The position numbers and the translations under genes were made by a program. Shown in pieces: positions 35,737 to 44,187 of a DNA stretch of 64,000 nucleotides. How positions within the stretch are numbered: the stretch's first letter is position 1; each line of letters starts with the position of its first letter. Below the pieces are notes generated by a model. The model did no database searches and was not told the DNA's origin. It was given only the letters and a program-made list of their open reading frames with translations. The DNA comes from Marmoricola sp. Leaf446 (GTDB lineage Bacteria > Actinomycetota > Actinomycetes > Propionibacteriales > Nocardioidaceae): contig NZ_LMRF01000006.1 of the NCBI RefSeq assembly GCF_001424755.1, forward strand, positions 95,606 through 159,605. The letters run 5' to 3'.

Positions 35737-36564
35737 TCAGCCCCGGACGCTGCCGGGGGTGTCCTGCAGGGTCGTCGCGCCGGTCATGATCGCCACCGCC
35801 TCGCTCGGCGTGTGGGTCTTGGGCGTGATGATGCCGGCGCAGCGGCCCAGGCGCTGGATGTGGATCCGGTCGGCCACCTCGAACACGTTGGGCATGTTGT
35901 GGCTGATCAGGATGACCGGGAGGCCGCTGTCGCGGACCCGCTCGATCATCTGGAGCACCTGGTTGGTCTCCTTGACGCCCAGCGCGGCGGTCGGCTCGTC
36001 GAGCACGATCAGCTTGGTCGCGAACGCCGCGGCGCGGGCCACGGCCACCGCCTGGCGCTGGCCGCCCGAGAGCGTCTCCACCGGCTGCGCCATGTTCTGC
36101 AGGGTGCCGATGCCCAGGTCGGCCATCGACTTGCCCGCGCTCTCGCGCATGCCCTTGTGGTCGAGCATCCGGAACACCGAGCCGAGTGGGCCGGACCGGC
36201 GCATCTCGCGGCCGAGGAACATGTTGGCCGCGATGTCGAGGGCGGGGGCCACGGCGAGGGTCTGGTAGACGGTCTCGATGCCGGCCTCGCGGGCGTCCTG
36301 GGGACGCTTGAAGCTGACCACCTCGCCGTCGAGCCGCACCTCGCCCGCGTCGGGCACGATCGCCCCGGTCGCGGCCTTGATGAGCGTCGACTTGCCGGCG
36401 CCGTTGTCGCCGATGATGGCGAGCACCTCGCCGGGGTAGAGGTCGAAGTCGACCCCGTCGAGGCCGACGACGCGGCCGAAGGTCTTGACCAGCCCGCGGG
36501 CCGACAGCACCGGCGCGCGGCCGTCCTGGCGACCGGCGTCGGTCTCGGGGGTGGTGGCGGTCAT
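35737..36564 (-). CDS. Sugar ABC transporter ATP-binding protein
   Basis: A 275-residue ABC ATPase of the single-domain sugar class (FrcA-like). Seen: Walker A GDNGAGKST, Q-loop YQTLAVAPALDIAANMF, signature LSGGQRQAV, Walker B LIVLDEPTAALG and H-loop ILISHNM. It lies last in a three-gene minus-strand operon (binding protein, permease, ATPase) with a 49-nt gap to the permease. Many sugar ATPases are fused two-domain proteins; here one domain must dimerise. It carries the same job of powering the permease for a simple sugar. Confidence 0.9.
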   Translation of the reverse strand: MTATTPETDAGRQDGRAPVLSARGLVKTFGRVVGLDGVDFDLYPGEVLAIIGDNGAGKSTLIKAATGAIVPDAGEVRLDGEVVSFKRPQDAREAGIETVYQTLAVAPALDIAANMFLGREMRRSGPLGSVFRMLDHKGMRESAGKSMADLGIGTLQNMAQPVETLSGGQRQAVAVARAAAFATKLIVLDEPTAALGVKETNQVLQMIERVRDSGLPVILISHNMPNVFEVADRIHIQRLGRCAGIITPKTHTPSEAVAIMTGATTLQDTPGSVRG

Positions 36565-36613
36565 GACAGGGCCTCCGGGATGGGGGTGAGGAGTGCGGAC
36601 GCGGGGCGGGCAC

Positions 36614-37675
36614 TCATGCGCGCACCTTGCGGATCCACTGGTCGATCGAGACAGCGATGATGACGAGCAGGCCGATGGACAGCACCCGCCACTGGTCGTC
36701 GACGCCGGCCAGCGAGAGGCCGGTGCGGAAGTAGCCGACGATGAGGGCGCCGAGCAGCGTGCCCAGCAGGGCACCGCGGCCACCGAACAGGCTGGTGCCG
36801 CCGATGACGACGGCGGTGATGGACTCCAGGTTGGCGTCGGCCGCGGCGTTGGGGCTGGCCGCCCCGGCTCGCCCGATCAGGATCCAGGCGGTGATGCCGT
36901 AGATCAGGCCGGCGATCGTGTAGACGCTCAGGAGCACTCGGTTGACCGAGATGCCGACCAGGCGGGCGGACTCGGCGTCGTTGCCGACGGCGTACAGGTG
37001 ACGGCCCCAGGTGGTCTGCTTGAGGACGAACCCGATCACGACGTAGAGCAGCACGACCATGAAGACGCCGGTGGTGATGCGCAGGCCGCCCAGGTTGACG
37101 ATCTCGCCCGTCCAGACCATCAGGTCGGGCATGGCGCCGGCCTGGACGCTCTGGCCGCCGGAGTAGAGCAGCGCCATCGCGGTGAACACCGACAGCGTAC
37201 CGAGCGTGACGATGAACGGTGGCAGCCGCAGCCGGGTGACCAGCAGGCCGTTGATCGCCCCCGCCGCGGTGCCGACCGCGATGCCGACCAGGACCGCGAG
37301 GGGACCGGGCAGACCGCCGTCGGCGCTGAGCTTGGCGCTGAACAGCATCGCCAGGATCGCGATCGCGCCGACCGACAGGTCGATGCCGGCGGTGAGGATG
37401 ATCAGCGTCTGCCCCACCGCCAGGGCGGCCACGACCGCGACCTGCTGGAGGATCAGCGACTGCGTGCGCAGCGTGCCGAAGTTGGGGTTGAGGTAGGTGA
37501 AGACCAGGAAGGACACGACGAGCACCAGCAGCGGGCTGATCGCGGGGTAGGCGTGCAGCACGTGCTGCACCCGCTGGGCCGGCGAGCGCCGGCGCTTGGC
37601 GAACTGCTCCGCCGCGGTGTTGGCAGGTGGTGCGGGGGTCTCCGCGCCGGGTGTGGCGGGACTGGTGGTGCTCAC
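36614..37675 (-). CDS. Sugar ABC transporter permease (FrcC/RbsC-like)
   Basis: A 353-residue permease with about eight to ten helices of the ribose/fructose importer family. Seen: LIILTAGIDLSVGAIAIL (the family hallmark), NGLLVTRLRLPPFIVTLGT, and the cytoplasmic AVGNDAESARLVGISVNRV loop that contacts the ATPase. The GTG at 37675 gives VSTTSPATPG, a Pro/Thr-rich cytoplasmic tail typical of such permeases. The 44-nt gap to the binding-protein gene is short, so one transcript is likely. The sugar is unknown. Confidence 0.92.
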   Translation of the reverse strand: MSTTSPATPGAETPAPPANTAAEQFAKRRRSPAQRVQHVLHAYPAISPLLVLVVSFLVFTYLNPNFGTLRTQSLILQQVAVVAALAVGQTLIILTAGIDLSVGAIAILAMLFSAKLSADGGLPGPLAVLVGIAVGTAAGAINGLLVTRLRLPPFIVTLGTLSVFTAMALLYSGGQSVQAGAMPDLMVWTGEIVNLGGLRITTGVFMVVLLYVVIGFVLKQTTWGRHLYAVGNDAESARLVGISVNRVLLSVYTIAGLIYGITAWILIGRAGAASPNAAADANLESITAVVIGGTSLFGGRGALLGTLLGALIVGYFRTGLSLAGVDDQWRVLSIGLLVIIAVSIDQWIRKVRA

Positions 37676-37719
37676 GTGGCCTCCCTGGCCGAGTGGGGGT
37701 GGTGGGTCGGTGCCGGGGC

Positions 37720-38799
37720 TCAGCCCCAGCAGAGCTCCGTGCCCTTGGCGGTGTCGATCGACTCCACGCCCTCGGCGGGCGTGTCGGTCACCAGCTGGAC
37801 GCCGGTGTCGTAGAAGTCCAGGCCCTCGGTGGGCTGGGGCGCCTTGCCGCCGTCGGCGATCTTCTTGATCGCCTTCACGCCCAGCTCGGCCATCTGCACG
37901 GGGTACTGCTGCGAGGTGGCGCCGATGACGCCGTCCTCGACCGACTTCACGCCGTCGCAGCCACCGTCGATGGAGACGATGAGCACGCCGTCCTCGGAGC
38001 CGGCCTGCTGCAGCGCGCCGTACGCCCCGACGGCCGCCGGCTCGTTGATCGTGTAGACGACGTTGATGTCGGGGTTCTTGGTCAGGCAGTTCTCCATCGC
38101 GGTGCGCCCGCCGTCCTCGGCACCCGTGGTGGGCTCGTTGCAGACGATCTCGTAGTCGCCGCCGTCGTAGGAGCCGGTGGCGTCCTCGTCGCCGTTCTTC
38201 TTCTCGTCCTTGGTGTCGATGCCCATGCCGGAGAGGAAGCCCTGGTCGCGGTCGTAGTCGACCGAGATGATCTTGTCGTTGAACAGGTCGAGCATGGCGA
38301 TGGTCGCCTTCTCGCCCTTGAGCTGCGACTTGGTCCACTCGCCGATCAGCTCGCCGGCCTTGAAGTTGTCGGTGGCGAAGGTGACGTCGACGGTGTCGGC
38401 CGGGTCGGGCGGGGTGTCGAGCGCGATCACGTAGAGGCCCTGGTCGCGGGCCTTCTCGATGGCGGGGTTCACGCCGGGGCCGTTGGGGGTGATCAGGATG
38501 CCCTGGTCGCCGCGGGCGATGGCGTCCTCGATGGCGGCGATCTGGGTCTGCTCGTCGCCGTCCTCCTTGCCCGCGGCGGTGGTGATCTTGACGCCGTCGG
38601 CCTTGCCGGCCTTCTTCGCGCCCTCCTGCATGGTCACGAAGAAGGGGTTGGAGGAGTTCTTGGTGATCAGGGTGACGCCGACGTCGCCGCTGTCGGAGCC
38701 GCTGCCACCCCCGCTGCTGCCGCAGGCGGCCATCGCGAGGCACGAGGCCCCGACCACGGCGGAGACGAGGGTGCGTCGGTGACGCAGGGAGTTCAGCAT
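37720..38799 (-). CDS. Sugar ABC transporter substrate-binding lipoprotein
   Basis: A 359-residue periplasmic-binding-protein type 1 lipoprotein. Seen: Sec signal with lipobox LAMAAC (Cys26) followed by a GSSGGGSGSDSG linker, then LITKNSSNPFFVTMQEGAK and PNGPGVNPAIEKARDQGLYV typical of fructose/ribose binders such as FrcB. It starts the operon, divergent from the LacI gene. AAAGGA lies about 9 nt before the ATG; an upstream in-frame start is unlikely. The operator 38863-38877 is 64 bp upstream, so LacI repression is expected. Confidence 0.9.
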   Translation of the reverse strand: MLNSLRHRRTLVSAVVGASCLAMAACGSSGGGSGSDSGDVGVTLITKNSSNPFFVTMQEGAKKAGKADGVKITTAAGKEDGDEQTQIAAIEDAIARGDQGILITPNGPGVNPAIEKARDQGLYVIALDTPPDPADTVDVTFATDNFKAGELIGEWTKSQLKGEKATIAMLDLFNDKIISVDYDRDQGFLSGMGIDTKDEKKNGDEDATGSYDGGDYEIVCNEPTTGAEDGGRTAMENCLTKNPDINVVYTINEPAAVGAYGALQQAGSEDGVLIVSIDGGCDGVKSVEDGVIGATSQQYPVQMAELGVKAIKKIADGGKAPQPTEGLDFYDTGVQLVTDTPAEGVESIDTAKGTELCWG

Positions 38800-38862
38800 C
38801 GCGAGAGGTCCTTTCGGGGTGGTCCTCGGTGGCGCGACGCCTGATGCGTGCCGTCCGACCGA

Positions 38863-38877
38863 TGACAACGTTGTCTA
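38863..38877. promoter_or_regulatory. LacI-family operator O1
   Basis: TGACAACGTTGTCTA, whose core GACAACGTTGTC is a perfect 12-bp palindrome with the central CG typical of LacI-type sites. It lies between the sugar-binding gene and lacI, just downstream of the predicted promoter of the former. Confidence 0.75.
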
Positions 38878-38886
38878 CGAGGGGTT

Positions 38887-38915
38887 ACATTGCGCCTGTC
38901 GACGCGCTGTGTCAA
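38887..38915 (-). promoter_or_regulatory. Predicted promoter for the sugar ABC operon
   Basis: On the reverse strand TTGACA (38910-38915) is a consensus -35 hexamer. CAATGT (38887-38892) at 17-bp spacing is a moderate -10. The O1 operator follows 9 bp downstream of the -10, where a bound LacI repressor would block initiation or early transcription. Confidence 0.45.
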
Positions 38916-38931
38916 GCGTCACAACCGCGTC

Positions 38932-38946
38932 TGACAAAGTTGTCTA
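38932..38946. promoter_or_regulatory. LacI-family operator O2
   Basis: TGACAAAGTTGTCTA, identical to O1 except one central base (A for C). It lies 69 bp from O1, roughly 39-53 bp before the lacI start. Two sites about 6.5 helical turns apart could support a loop or independent autorepression of lacI. Confidence 0.7.
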
Positions 38947-38984
38947 GAGCCCTGGCAACGGCCCCCTAGCCCCTGGAGCCACCC

Positions 38985-40076
38985 GTGACCCCCGCCACTC
39001 CGCCCGCCACTCCGCCGGCCCCGCCCCCCTCCACTCCCCCCTCTGCCGGGCGGGCCACGATGCACGACGTCGCGACCCGGGCCGGGGTGTCGCTGAAGTC
39101 GGTCTCCCGCGTCGTCAACGACGAACCGGGGGTCTCCGCGGCGCTGGCCGAGCGGGTACGCCGCGCGGTCGCCGAGCTCGGCTACCGCCACAACCTCGCC
39201 GCCAGCAACCTGCGCCGCGGACGGGCCACCGGCGCCATCGGGATGCTGGTGCAGGACGTCTCCAACGGCTTCTGCGCCGAGGCGCTGCGCGCGGTGGAGG
39301 ACCGCGCCCGCGAGCGCGGCATCGTGGTGATGGCCGCCAGCAGCGACGAGGACGGGCCCCGCGAGCGGGAGGTCGTGGCCGGGCTGGTGGCCCGTCGCGT
39401 GGACGGCCTGCTGCTGATGCCCACCTCGCCCGACCTCGGCTGGCTCGCCTCCGAGATCGAGGCCGGTCTGCCCGTGGTCGCCGTCGACCGCCGTCCGGCG
39501 GTGCCCGAGATCGACGCCGTGGTGGTCGACAACCGGGGCGCCAGCGCGGAGGCGGTCGGCCACCTCGTGGCCCACGGTCACCGCCGCGTCGCCCACCTCG
39601 GCGACACCGCGACCATCATCACCGCGGCGGAGCGGCTGGACGGCTACCGCTCCGCGCTCCGCGCCACCGGGGTGGTGCCCGACCCCGACCTGGAGCTCAC
39701 CGGGCTGCGCTCCCGCGAGGCGGCGCGCGACGCGGTGCTCGCCCTGCTCGACCTCCCCGACCCGCCCACCGCGCTGTTCGCGGCCCGCAACGTGATCTGC
39801 GAGGGCGCGGTGCTGGCGCTGCAGCAGCGCGGGCTCACCCACCGGGTCGCGCTGGTCGGCTTCGACGACCTGCCGGTCGCCGAGATGCTCGACCCCGGCA
39901 TCACCGTGGTCACCCAGAACCCCCACGAGATCGGCACCCGGGCGGTCGACCTGCTGCTGCGTCGGCTCGACGGCGACACCTCGGCCTGCACCACCGAGGT
40001 GGTCCCCACCTCGCTGATCCGCCGCGGGTCGGGCGAGATCGCCGGCCCCGAGCAGGCACGGGCGGTGGGCGCCTGA
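38985..40076 (+). CDS. LacI-family transcriptional regulator
   Basis: A 363-residue LacI/GalR regulator: HTH with HDVATRAGVSLKSVSRVVN (about residues 27-45), hinge region, then a sugar-binding two-lobed domain (GMLVQDVSNGF, DGLLLMPTSP, VALVGFDDLPVAEM). A Pro-rich N-terminal extension of 25 residues precedes the HTH; the ATG at 39060 would remove it and is equally plausible. It is divergent from the sugar ABC operon and has two matching operators in the shared region, so it should repress that operon and itself. The inducer is unknown. Confidence 0.93.
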   Translation: MTPATPPATPPAPPPSTPPSAGRATMHDVATRAGVSLKSVSRVVNDEPGVSAALAERVRRAVAELGYRHNLAASNLRRGRATGAIGMLVQDVSNGFCAEALRAVEDRARERGIVVMAASSDEDGPREREVVAGLVARRVDGLLLMPTSPDLGWLASEIEAGLPVVAVDRRPAVPEIDAVVVDNRGASAEAVGHLVAHGHRRVAHLGDTATIITAAERLDGYRSALRATGVVPDPDLELTGLRSREAARDAVLALLDLPDPPTALFAARNVICEGAVLALQQRGLTHRVALVGFDDLPVAEMLDPGITVVTQNPHEIGTRAVDLLLRRLDGDTSACTTEVVPTSLIRRGSGEIAGPEQARAVGA

Positions 40077-40093
40077 GCCCACCGGACGGGGGC

Positions 40094-41053
40094 CTAGCGG
40101 CGTACGGGCAGGTGGCGACGCGGGGCCATCTTCGCGCCGCGGCGCGGACGCACCAGCCCGGCCAGCTCGACCAGCCGCTGCACGCGGTGGCGGTGGCCGG
40201 CGTACGGCGCGAGCAGCTCGGCCATCTGCTCGTCGGTGGTGCCGTCGCGACCCGTCAGCGCCCACCCGACGTTCTCGGCCACGTGGTAGTCGCCGAAGCT
40301 GACCGAGTCGGCGTCGCCGAGCGCCCGCGAGCGGACCTCGGCACTGGTCCACACCCCGATGCCGGGCAGCGTGCGCAGCCGCCGGTCGAACTCCGTCGGG
40401 TGCTCGCGGCCGGCCCGCTCCAGCGCCGTCGCGACCCGGGCGGCGTGCATCAGCGGACGTGACCGCGCGCCGTCGACGTGGCAGGCCAGCCACTCCCACG
40501 AGGGCACGGCACGCAGCTGCGCGGGCGAGGGCTGCACCCACAGCCGCACCTCCGGCTCGGGCAGCGACGGCGGGCCCGGGGCCCGCTCGCCGAACCGGTG
40601 GACCAGCCGCCGGAAGCCGGCGAACGCCTCCTGGCCGGTGACCTTCTGCTCGATCACGGCCGGCACCAGCGACTCCATCACCAGCCCGGTCGCCCCGAGC
40701 CGCCAGTGGCCGTAGCGCCGCCAGGCGTGGGCCAGCGGCTCCGGCGGCACGAACCCGCTCGGGTCGTCGTCGGCGCCGAGCATCCGGGGCACGGAGTCGA
40801 GCAGCCACTCCGCTCCGCTCCCCCACGCGGTGGCGTGCACCTCGCCGTCGTGAGGCCGGGGCAGCAGCCGGAGGGTGGCCGGTCCCTCCGGCGTGCGCAC
40901 CCCGCGCCAGGTGGCGCCGGCGGCCGTGGTGCGGAAGGTCGGGTCGCCGGAGCCGCGGCGATGGGTGGAGAGCACCAGCGGGACCGGGCAGGGCCACCCC
41001 GGCCGCCAGACCCGGGTCCGGCCCGGGTGCGCGTCGGAGGAGCCGGCTGCCAT
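40094..41053 (-). CDS. DNA-3-methyladenine glycosylase 2-type protein (AlkA-like)
   Basis: A 319-residue HhH-GPD superfamily protein that probably excises alkylated bases. Seen: a helix-hairpin-helix motif RTLPGIGVWTSAEVRSRA (about residues 230-247) and the catalytic aspartate a few residues on in SFGDYH; the N-terminal third is like the AlkA N-terminal beta domain. No iron-sulfur cysteines are seen. Base excision of 3-methyladenine or a related lesion is likely, but substrate range is untested. It is divergent from an ATP-dependent DNA ligase, a fitting partner for repair. Confidence 0.85.
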   Translation of the reverse strand: MAAGSSDAHPGRTRVWRPGWPCPVPLVLSTHRRGSGDPTFRTTAAGATWRGVRTPEGPATLRLLPRPHDGEVHATAWGSGAEWLLDSVPRMLGADDDPSGFVPPEPLAHAWRRYGHWRLGATGLVMESLVPAVIEQKVTGQEAFAGFRRLVHRFGERAPGPPSLPEPEVRLWVQPSPAQLRAVPSWEWLACHVDGARSRPLMHAARVATALERAGREHPTEFDRRLRTLPGIGVWTSAEVRSRALGDADSVSFGDYHVAENVGWALTGRDGTTDEQMAELLAPYAGHRHRVQRLVELAGLVRPRRGAKMAPRRHLPVRR

Positions 41054-41117
41054 GCCAGCAGCGTAGGCCGCCCCTCTGTCAGGACCCCTTGTCAGGACCG
41101 ACTGCCACGATGGCCCC

Positions 41118-42659
41118 ATGCTGCTCGCCCGCATCGTCGAGGTCTCCGCCGAGGTCGCCGCCACCCGCTCGCGCCTGGAGAAGCGCCGGCTGATCGCCGA
41201 CCTGCTCCGGGAGGCCCGGGGCACCGAGGAGACCAGCGCGGCCGACGAGGTCGAGCTGGCCGCGACCTACCTCTCCGGCACGCTGCGGCAGCGCCGCACC
41301 GGCCTGGGCTGGCGCGCACTGGCCGACCTGCCCAAGCCCGCCGCCGAGCCCTCGGTCGAGGTGACCGAGGTGGACGCGACGCTGCAGGAGCTGTCCTCGA
41401 TGGCCGGCAGCGGCTCGTCCACCGCGCGACGCGCGGCCGCCGCCGCTCTCTTCGCCCGGCTCACGGCGCCGGAGCAGGAGTTCCTGCGGGCGGTCATGAC
41501 CGGCAACGTGCGTCAGGGCGCCCTCGACTCGGTGATGCTCGACGCCATCGCGGCCGCCGCCGACGTGCCCCTGGAGGAGGTGCGCCGGGCCGCGATGTTC
41601 AGCGCCCCCACCGGCCCGATCGCCGCTGCCGCCCTCACGGGCGGACCCGCGGCGCTGCAGCGCTTCGAGCTGCTGGTCGGCCGTCCCGTGCGCCCGATGC
41701 TGGCCGGCACCGCCCCCGACGTCGCCGCGGGGGTCGACAAGGTCGCGGCCGGCCAGGCGCTCGCGGTCGACACCAAGCTCGACGGCATCCGGATCCAGGT
41801 CCACCGCCGGGGCGACGACGTCGCGGTGTTCACCCGCAGCCTCGACGAGATCGGCGAGCGGCTGCCGGAGGTGGTGGAGGTCGCACGGTCACTGCCCGGG
41901 GGCGACCTCGTCCTCGACGGCGAGGCGCTCACCCTCGACGCCCAGGGCCGGCCCCGTCCGTTCCAGGACACCGCCTCGACGACCGCGACCCACACCGGAG
42001 CCACCGGCATCCGGCCGTTCTTCTTCGACCTGCTGCTCGAGGGGTCCGACTCCTTCATCGAGCGTCCCACCCACGAGCGCCTCGCCCGCCTCGACGAGGT
42101 GGTCCCCGAGGAGCACCGCGTCGCCCGGCTGGTCACCGACTCCCCCGACGAGGCGCAGCGGTTCTTCGACGACGCGGTCGCCGCGGGCCAGGAGGGCGTC
42201 ATCCTCAAGCGCCTCGACGCGCCGTACGACGCCGGCCGCCGCGGCTCGGCCTGGGTCAAGGTCAAGCCCCGCCACACCCTCGACCTCGTCGTGCTCGGCG
42301 TCGAGTGGGGCAGCGGTCGCCGCGAGGGCTGGCTGTCCAACCTCCACCTCGGCGCCCGTGACGACCGCCCCGGCCACGACGGCTTCGTGATGCTCGGCAA
42401 GACCTTCAAGGGCATGACCGACGAGATGCTCACCTGGCAGACCGAGCGCTTCCTGGGCCTGGAGACCCGGCGCACCCGCGGGACCGTCTTCGTCGACCCG
42501 GTCCAGGTCGTCGAGATCGCCTTCGACGGGGTGCAGCGCTCCACCCGCTACCCCGGCGGCGTCGCGCTCCGCTTCGCACGCGTGCTGCGCTACCGCGACG
42601 ACAAGCCGGCCGCCGAGGTCGACCCGCTCTCGCGGCTGCTCGAGCTGCGCGACGGCTGA
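41118..42659 (+). CDS. ligB: ATP-dependent DNA ligase (LigB-type)
   Basis: A 513-residue ATP-dependent DNA ligase, as found beside NAD-dependent LigA in many actinobacteria. Seen: N-terminal DNA-binding domain (about 1-200), active-site lysine Lys220 in DTKLDGIRIQ which takes the adenylate, DGEALTLDAQG, FFFDLLLEG, GVILKRLDAPYDAG and the KVKPRH motif of the nucleotidyltransferase core, and a C-terminal OB-fold with VQVVEIAFDGVQRS and RYPGGVALRFARVLRYRDDK. CACGAT lies 6 nt before the ATG. Its length and domain layout match mycobacterial LigB rather than Ku-linked LigD. Role is probably nick sealing in repair. Confidence 0.93.
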   Translation: MLLARIVEVSAEVAATRSRLEKRRLIADLLREARGTEETSAADEVELAATYLSGTLRQRRTGLGWRALADLPKPAAEPSVEVTEVDATLQELSSMAGSGSSTARRAAAAALFARLTAPEQEFLRAVMTGNVRQGALDSVMLDAIAAAADVPLEEVRRAAMFSAPTGPIAAAALTGGPAALQRFELLVGRPVRPMLAGTAPDVAAGVDKVAAGQALAVDTKLDGIRIQVHRRGDDVAVFTRSLDEIGERLPEVVEVARSLPGGDLVLDGEALTLDAQGRPRPFQDTASTTATHTGATGIRPFFFDLLLEGSDSFIERPTHERLARLDEVVPEEHRVARLVTDSPDEAQRFFDDAVAAGQEGVILKRLDAPYDAGRRGSAWVKVKPRHTLDLVVLGVEWGSGRREGWLSNLHLGARDDRPGHDGFVMLGKTFKGMTDEMLTWQTERFLGLETRRTRGTVFVDPVQVVEIAFDGVQRSTRYPGGVALRFARVLRYRDDKPAAEVDPLSRLLELRDG

Positions 42660-42738
42660 GCCGGACCCCGGCCCGATCTCCGAACACCCGGACCCCGTCG
42701 TACGGCGTGTCGCGTGCCTGGCGTTCGGAGACGGCGGA

Positions 42739-42758
42739 TTCCCAGGTTCGCCTGGGAA
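42739..42758. terminator. UUCG-tetraloop hairpin, intrinsic-terminator-like
   Basis: TTCCCAGG and CCTGGGAA pair perfectly around TTCG. The UUCG tetraloop is exceptionally stable in RNA. It lies 79 nt past the ligase stop, with the convergent CDP-alcohol transferase 80 nt away. Confidence 0.6.
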
Positions 42759-42759
42759 A

Positions 42760-42794
42760 CCGGCGCTGCGCCGGGGCCCCAGCTCCGGCGGAGC
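42760..42794. terminator. Two further short hairpins in series
   Basis: CCGGCG/CGCCGG (42760-42774, 3-nt loop) and GCTCCG/CGGAGC (42782-42794, 1-nt centre) follow the UUCG hairpin directly. Three consecutive hairpins between convergent ends suggest a strong bidirectional stop. No U-tract is seen. Confidence 0.45.
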
Positions 42795-42838
42795 AGCAGG
42801 ACTCCCGGGCACGTGGGGGCGGACCCGGGGCGGTGGCG

Positions 42839-43603
42839 TCAGGCCCCGGCCGGTGCGGCCGCAGCGACGGAGCGGCGGCGCTGCAGCGTGAGGTAGATGC
42901 TGAGCACGACGTAGTAGGCGACGTAGACCAGCGAGACCGCGAGCCAGATCGGCGAGGGGTCGGGCAGCTGGGCCAGCAGCACGGCGTACGCCACCAGCCA
43001 GACCGTGGTGAGCAGCAGCGTGAGGGCCTGCAGGGTGTCGGTGCGCGAGGGGTAGACGTAGCCGACGGGGACGAAGACCAGCACCGTGCACACCAGGATC
43101 AGCACGGTCACCGCGGTCAGGCCGAGGTCCATGACCACGACGTAGAAGGCCAGGATGTTCCAGTAGCTGGGGAAGCCGGTGAACAGGTGGTCCTCGGTCT
43201 TGGCGTCGGTGCGGCAGAACTGGAACGCCGAGGCCACGAGCGGGACGATCGCCAGCACCTGCGCCCAGGTGCCCTCGCCGAGGTAGCCCGCGCTCCAGAG
43301 CAGCACCATCGGGGTGAAGGCGTAGGTCAGGTAGTCGACGATGTTGTCGAGCAGGGCACCGTCGAACCACGGCACCACCTCCTTGACGCGCACGTGGCGC
43401 GCCAGCATGCCGTCGGTGCCGTCGATCACCATCGCGACGAGGCCCAGCCACAGCGCGCGGACGGTGTCGCCCTCGATCACCGCGACCACGGTCAGCAGCG
43501 CGAAGGCGACGCCCGACATCGTGTAGACGTGCACGGCCCAGGCCGCGGCGACCGCGCCGGGTCCCGGACGCGCCGCGTGATGGTCGTGCTGCGTGGCGTC
43601 CAC
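42839..43603 (-). CDS. CDP-alcohol phosphatidyltransferase, phosphatidylcholine-synthase-like
   Basis: A 254-residue membrane enzyme resembling phosphatidylcholine synthase (Pcs), which joins choline to CDP-diacylglycerol at the membrane. Seen: AWAVHVYTMSGVAFALL at the N-terminus, the CDP-alcohol motif DGTDGMLARHVRVKEVVPWF continuing to DGALLDNIVDYLTYAF, and the Pcs-like TDAKTEDHLFTGFPSYWN and VFVPVGYVYPSR segments. Spacing between AR and the later GALLD is longer than in generic CDP-alcohol transferases, as in Pcs. The GTG at 43603 has GAGGAG upstream. Pcs is best known in proteobacteria, so choline use here should be tested; other CDP-alcohol acceptors cannot be excluded. Confidence 0.75.
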   Translation of the reverse strand: MDATQHDHHAARPGPGAVAAAWAVHVYTMSGVAFALLTVVAVIEGDTVRALWLGLVAMVIDGTDGMLARHVRVKEVVPWFDGALLDNIVDYLTYAFTPMVLLWSAGYLGEGTWAQVLAIVPLVASAFQFCRTDAKTEDHLFTGFPSYWNILAFYVVVMDLGLTAVTVLILVCTVLVFVPVGYVYPSRTDTLQALTLLLTTVWLVAYAVLLAQLPDPSPIWLAVSLVYVAYYVVLSIYLTLQRRRSVAAAAPAGA

Positions 43604-43703
43604 ACGTCTCCTCGGTCGGCCCTGATGGCGCCCGAGGGTATCGCGGGCGCCGGACCGCACACCGGACGCGCCCGCCTGCGCGTCGGTCACTACGCTCCTC
43701 CGG

Positions 43704-44150
43704 GTGGACGGCGCGACGAGGCAGCAGCAGCGCCACCCGCTCGTCCAGCTCGCGGTGTTCGCGTGCGTCGGTGGCGCCTTCAACGTGCTGTACGCCGGCC
43801 TCTACCTGCTGCTGCGCCAGGTCTGGGAGGCCCAGCCGGCCAACGCGGTGGCGCTGGTGCTCTCCACGCTGGCCGGCACCTGGGGCCACCGGCGGATCAG
43901 CTTCGGGGTCCGCGATCCCGCCCACTCGGTGCGTCACCAGGTGCTCGGGCTGGCGCTGCTCGGGTTCAGCCTCGCGGTGACCGCGGGATCGCTGGCGCTG
44001 CTGGAGGCGCTGGTGGACGAGCCGTCGCAGACGGCCGAGGCGGCGGTGCTGGTGGCGGCCAACTTCGGCTGCGGTCTGGTGCGGTTCGTGACCTTCCGGG
44101 TGGCGATGCTCCCCCGCGACGTACGCCGCAGACGCGCTGCCGCTGCGTGA
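43704..44150 (+). CDS. GtrA-family membrane protein
   Basis: A 148-residue four-helix membrane protein of the GtrA/DPMS-like family (helices about 13-34, 40-58, 82-102, 113-135). Seen: GGAFNVLYAGLYLLLRQ, ANAVALVLSTLAGTWGHRRISF and ANFGCGLVRFVTFRV, typical of GtrA members thought to move polyprenyl-linked sugars across the membrane. No glycosyltransferase partner is nearby. TACGCT lies 7 nt before the GTG, suggesting a leaderless start. The C-terminus is basic. The sugar lipid is unknown. Confidence 0.75.
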   Translation: MDGATRQQQRHPLVQLAVFACVGGAFNVLYAGLYLLLRQVWEAQPANAVALVLSTLAGTWGHRRISFGVRDPAHSVRHQVLGLALLGFSLAVTAGSLALLEALVDEPSQTAEAAVLVAANFGCGLVRFVTFRVAMLPRDVRRRRAAAA

Positions 44151-44181
44151 ACAGCTGTGTAAACAGCAGTTGCACTACCAT
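44150..44181 (+). promoter_or_regulatory. TetR gene promoter with repeated AACAGC half-sites
   Basis: AACAGC occurs at 44150-44155 and 44162-44167, 12 bp apart, within GTGAAC...GTTGCAC outer arms. TACCAT (44176-44181) lies 6 nt before the TetR ATG as a -10. The repeats overlap the region where the -35 would be, so autorepression by the TetR protein is likely. Confidence 0.4.
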
Positions 44182-44187
44182 CGCCAG

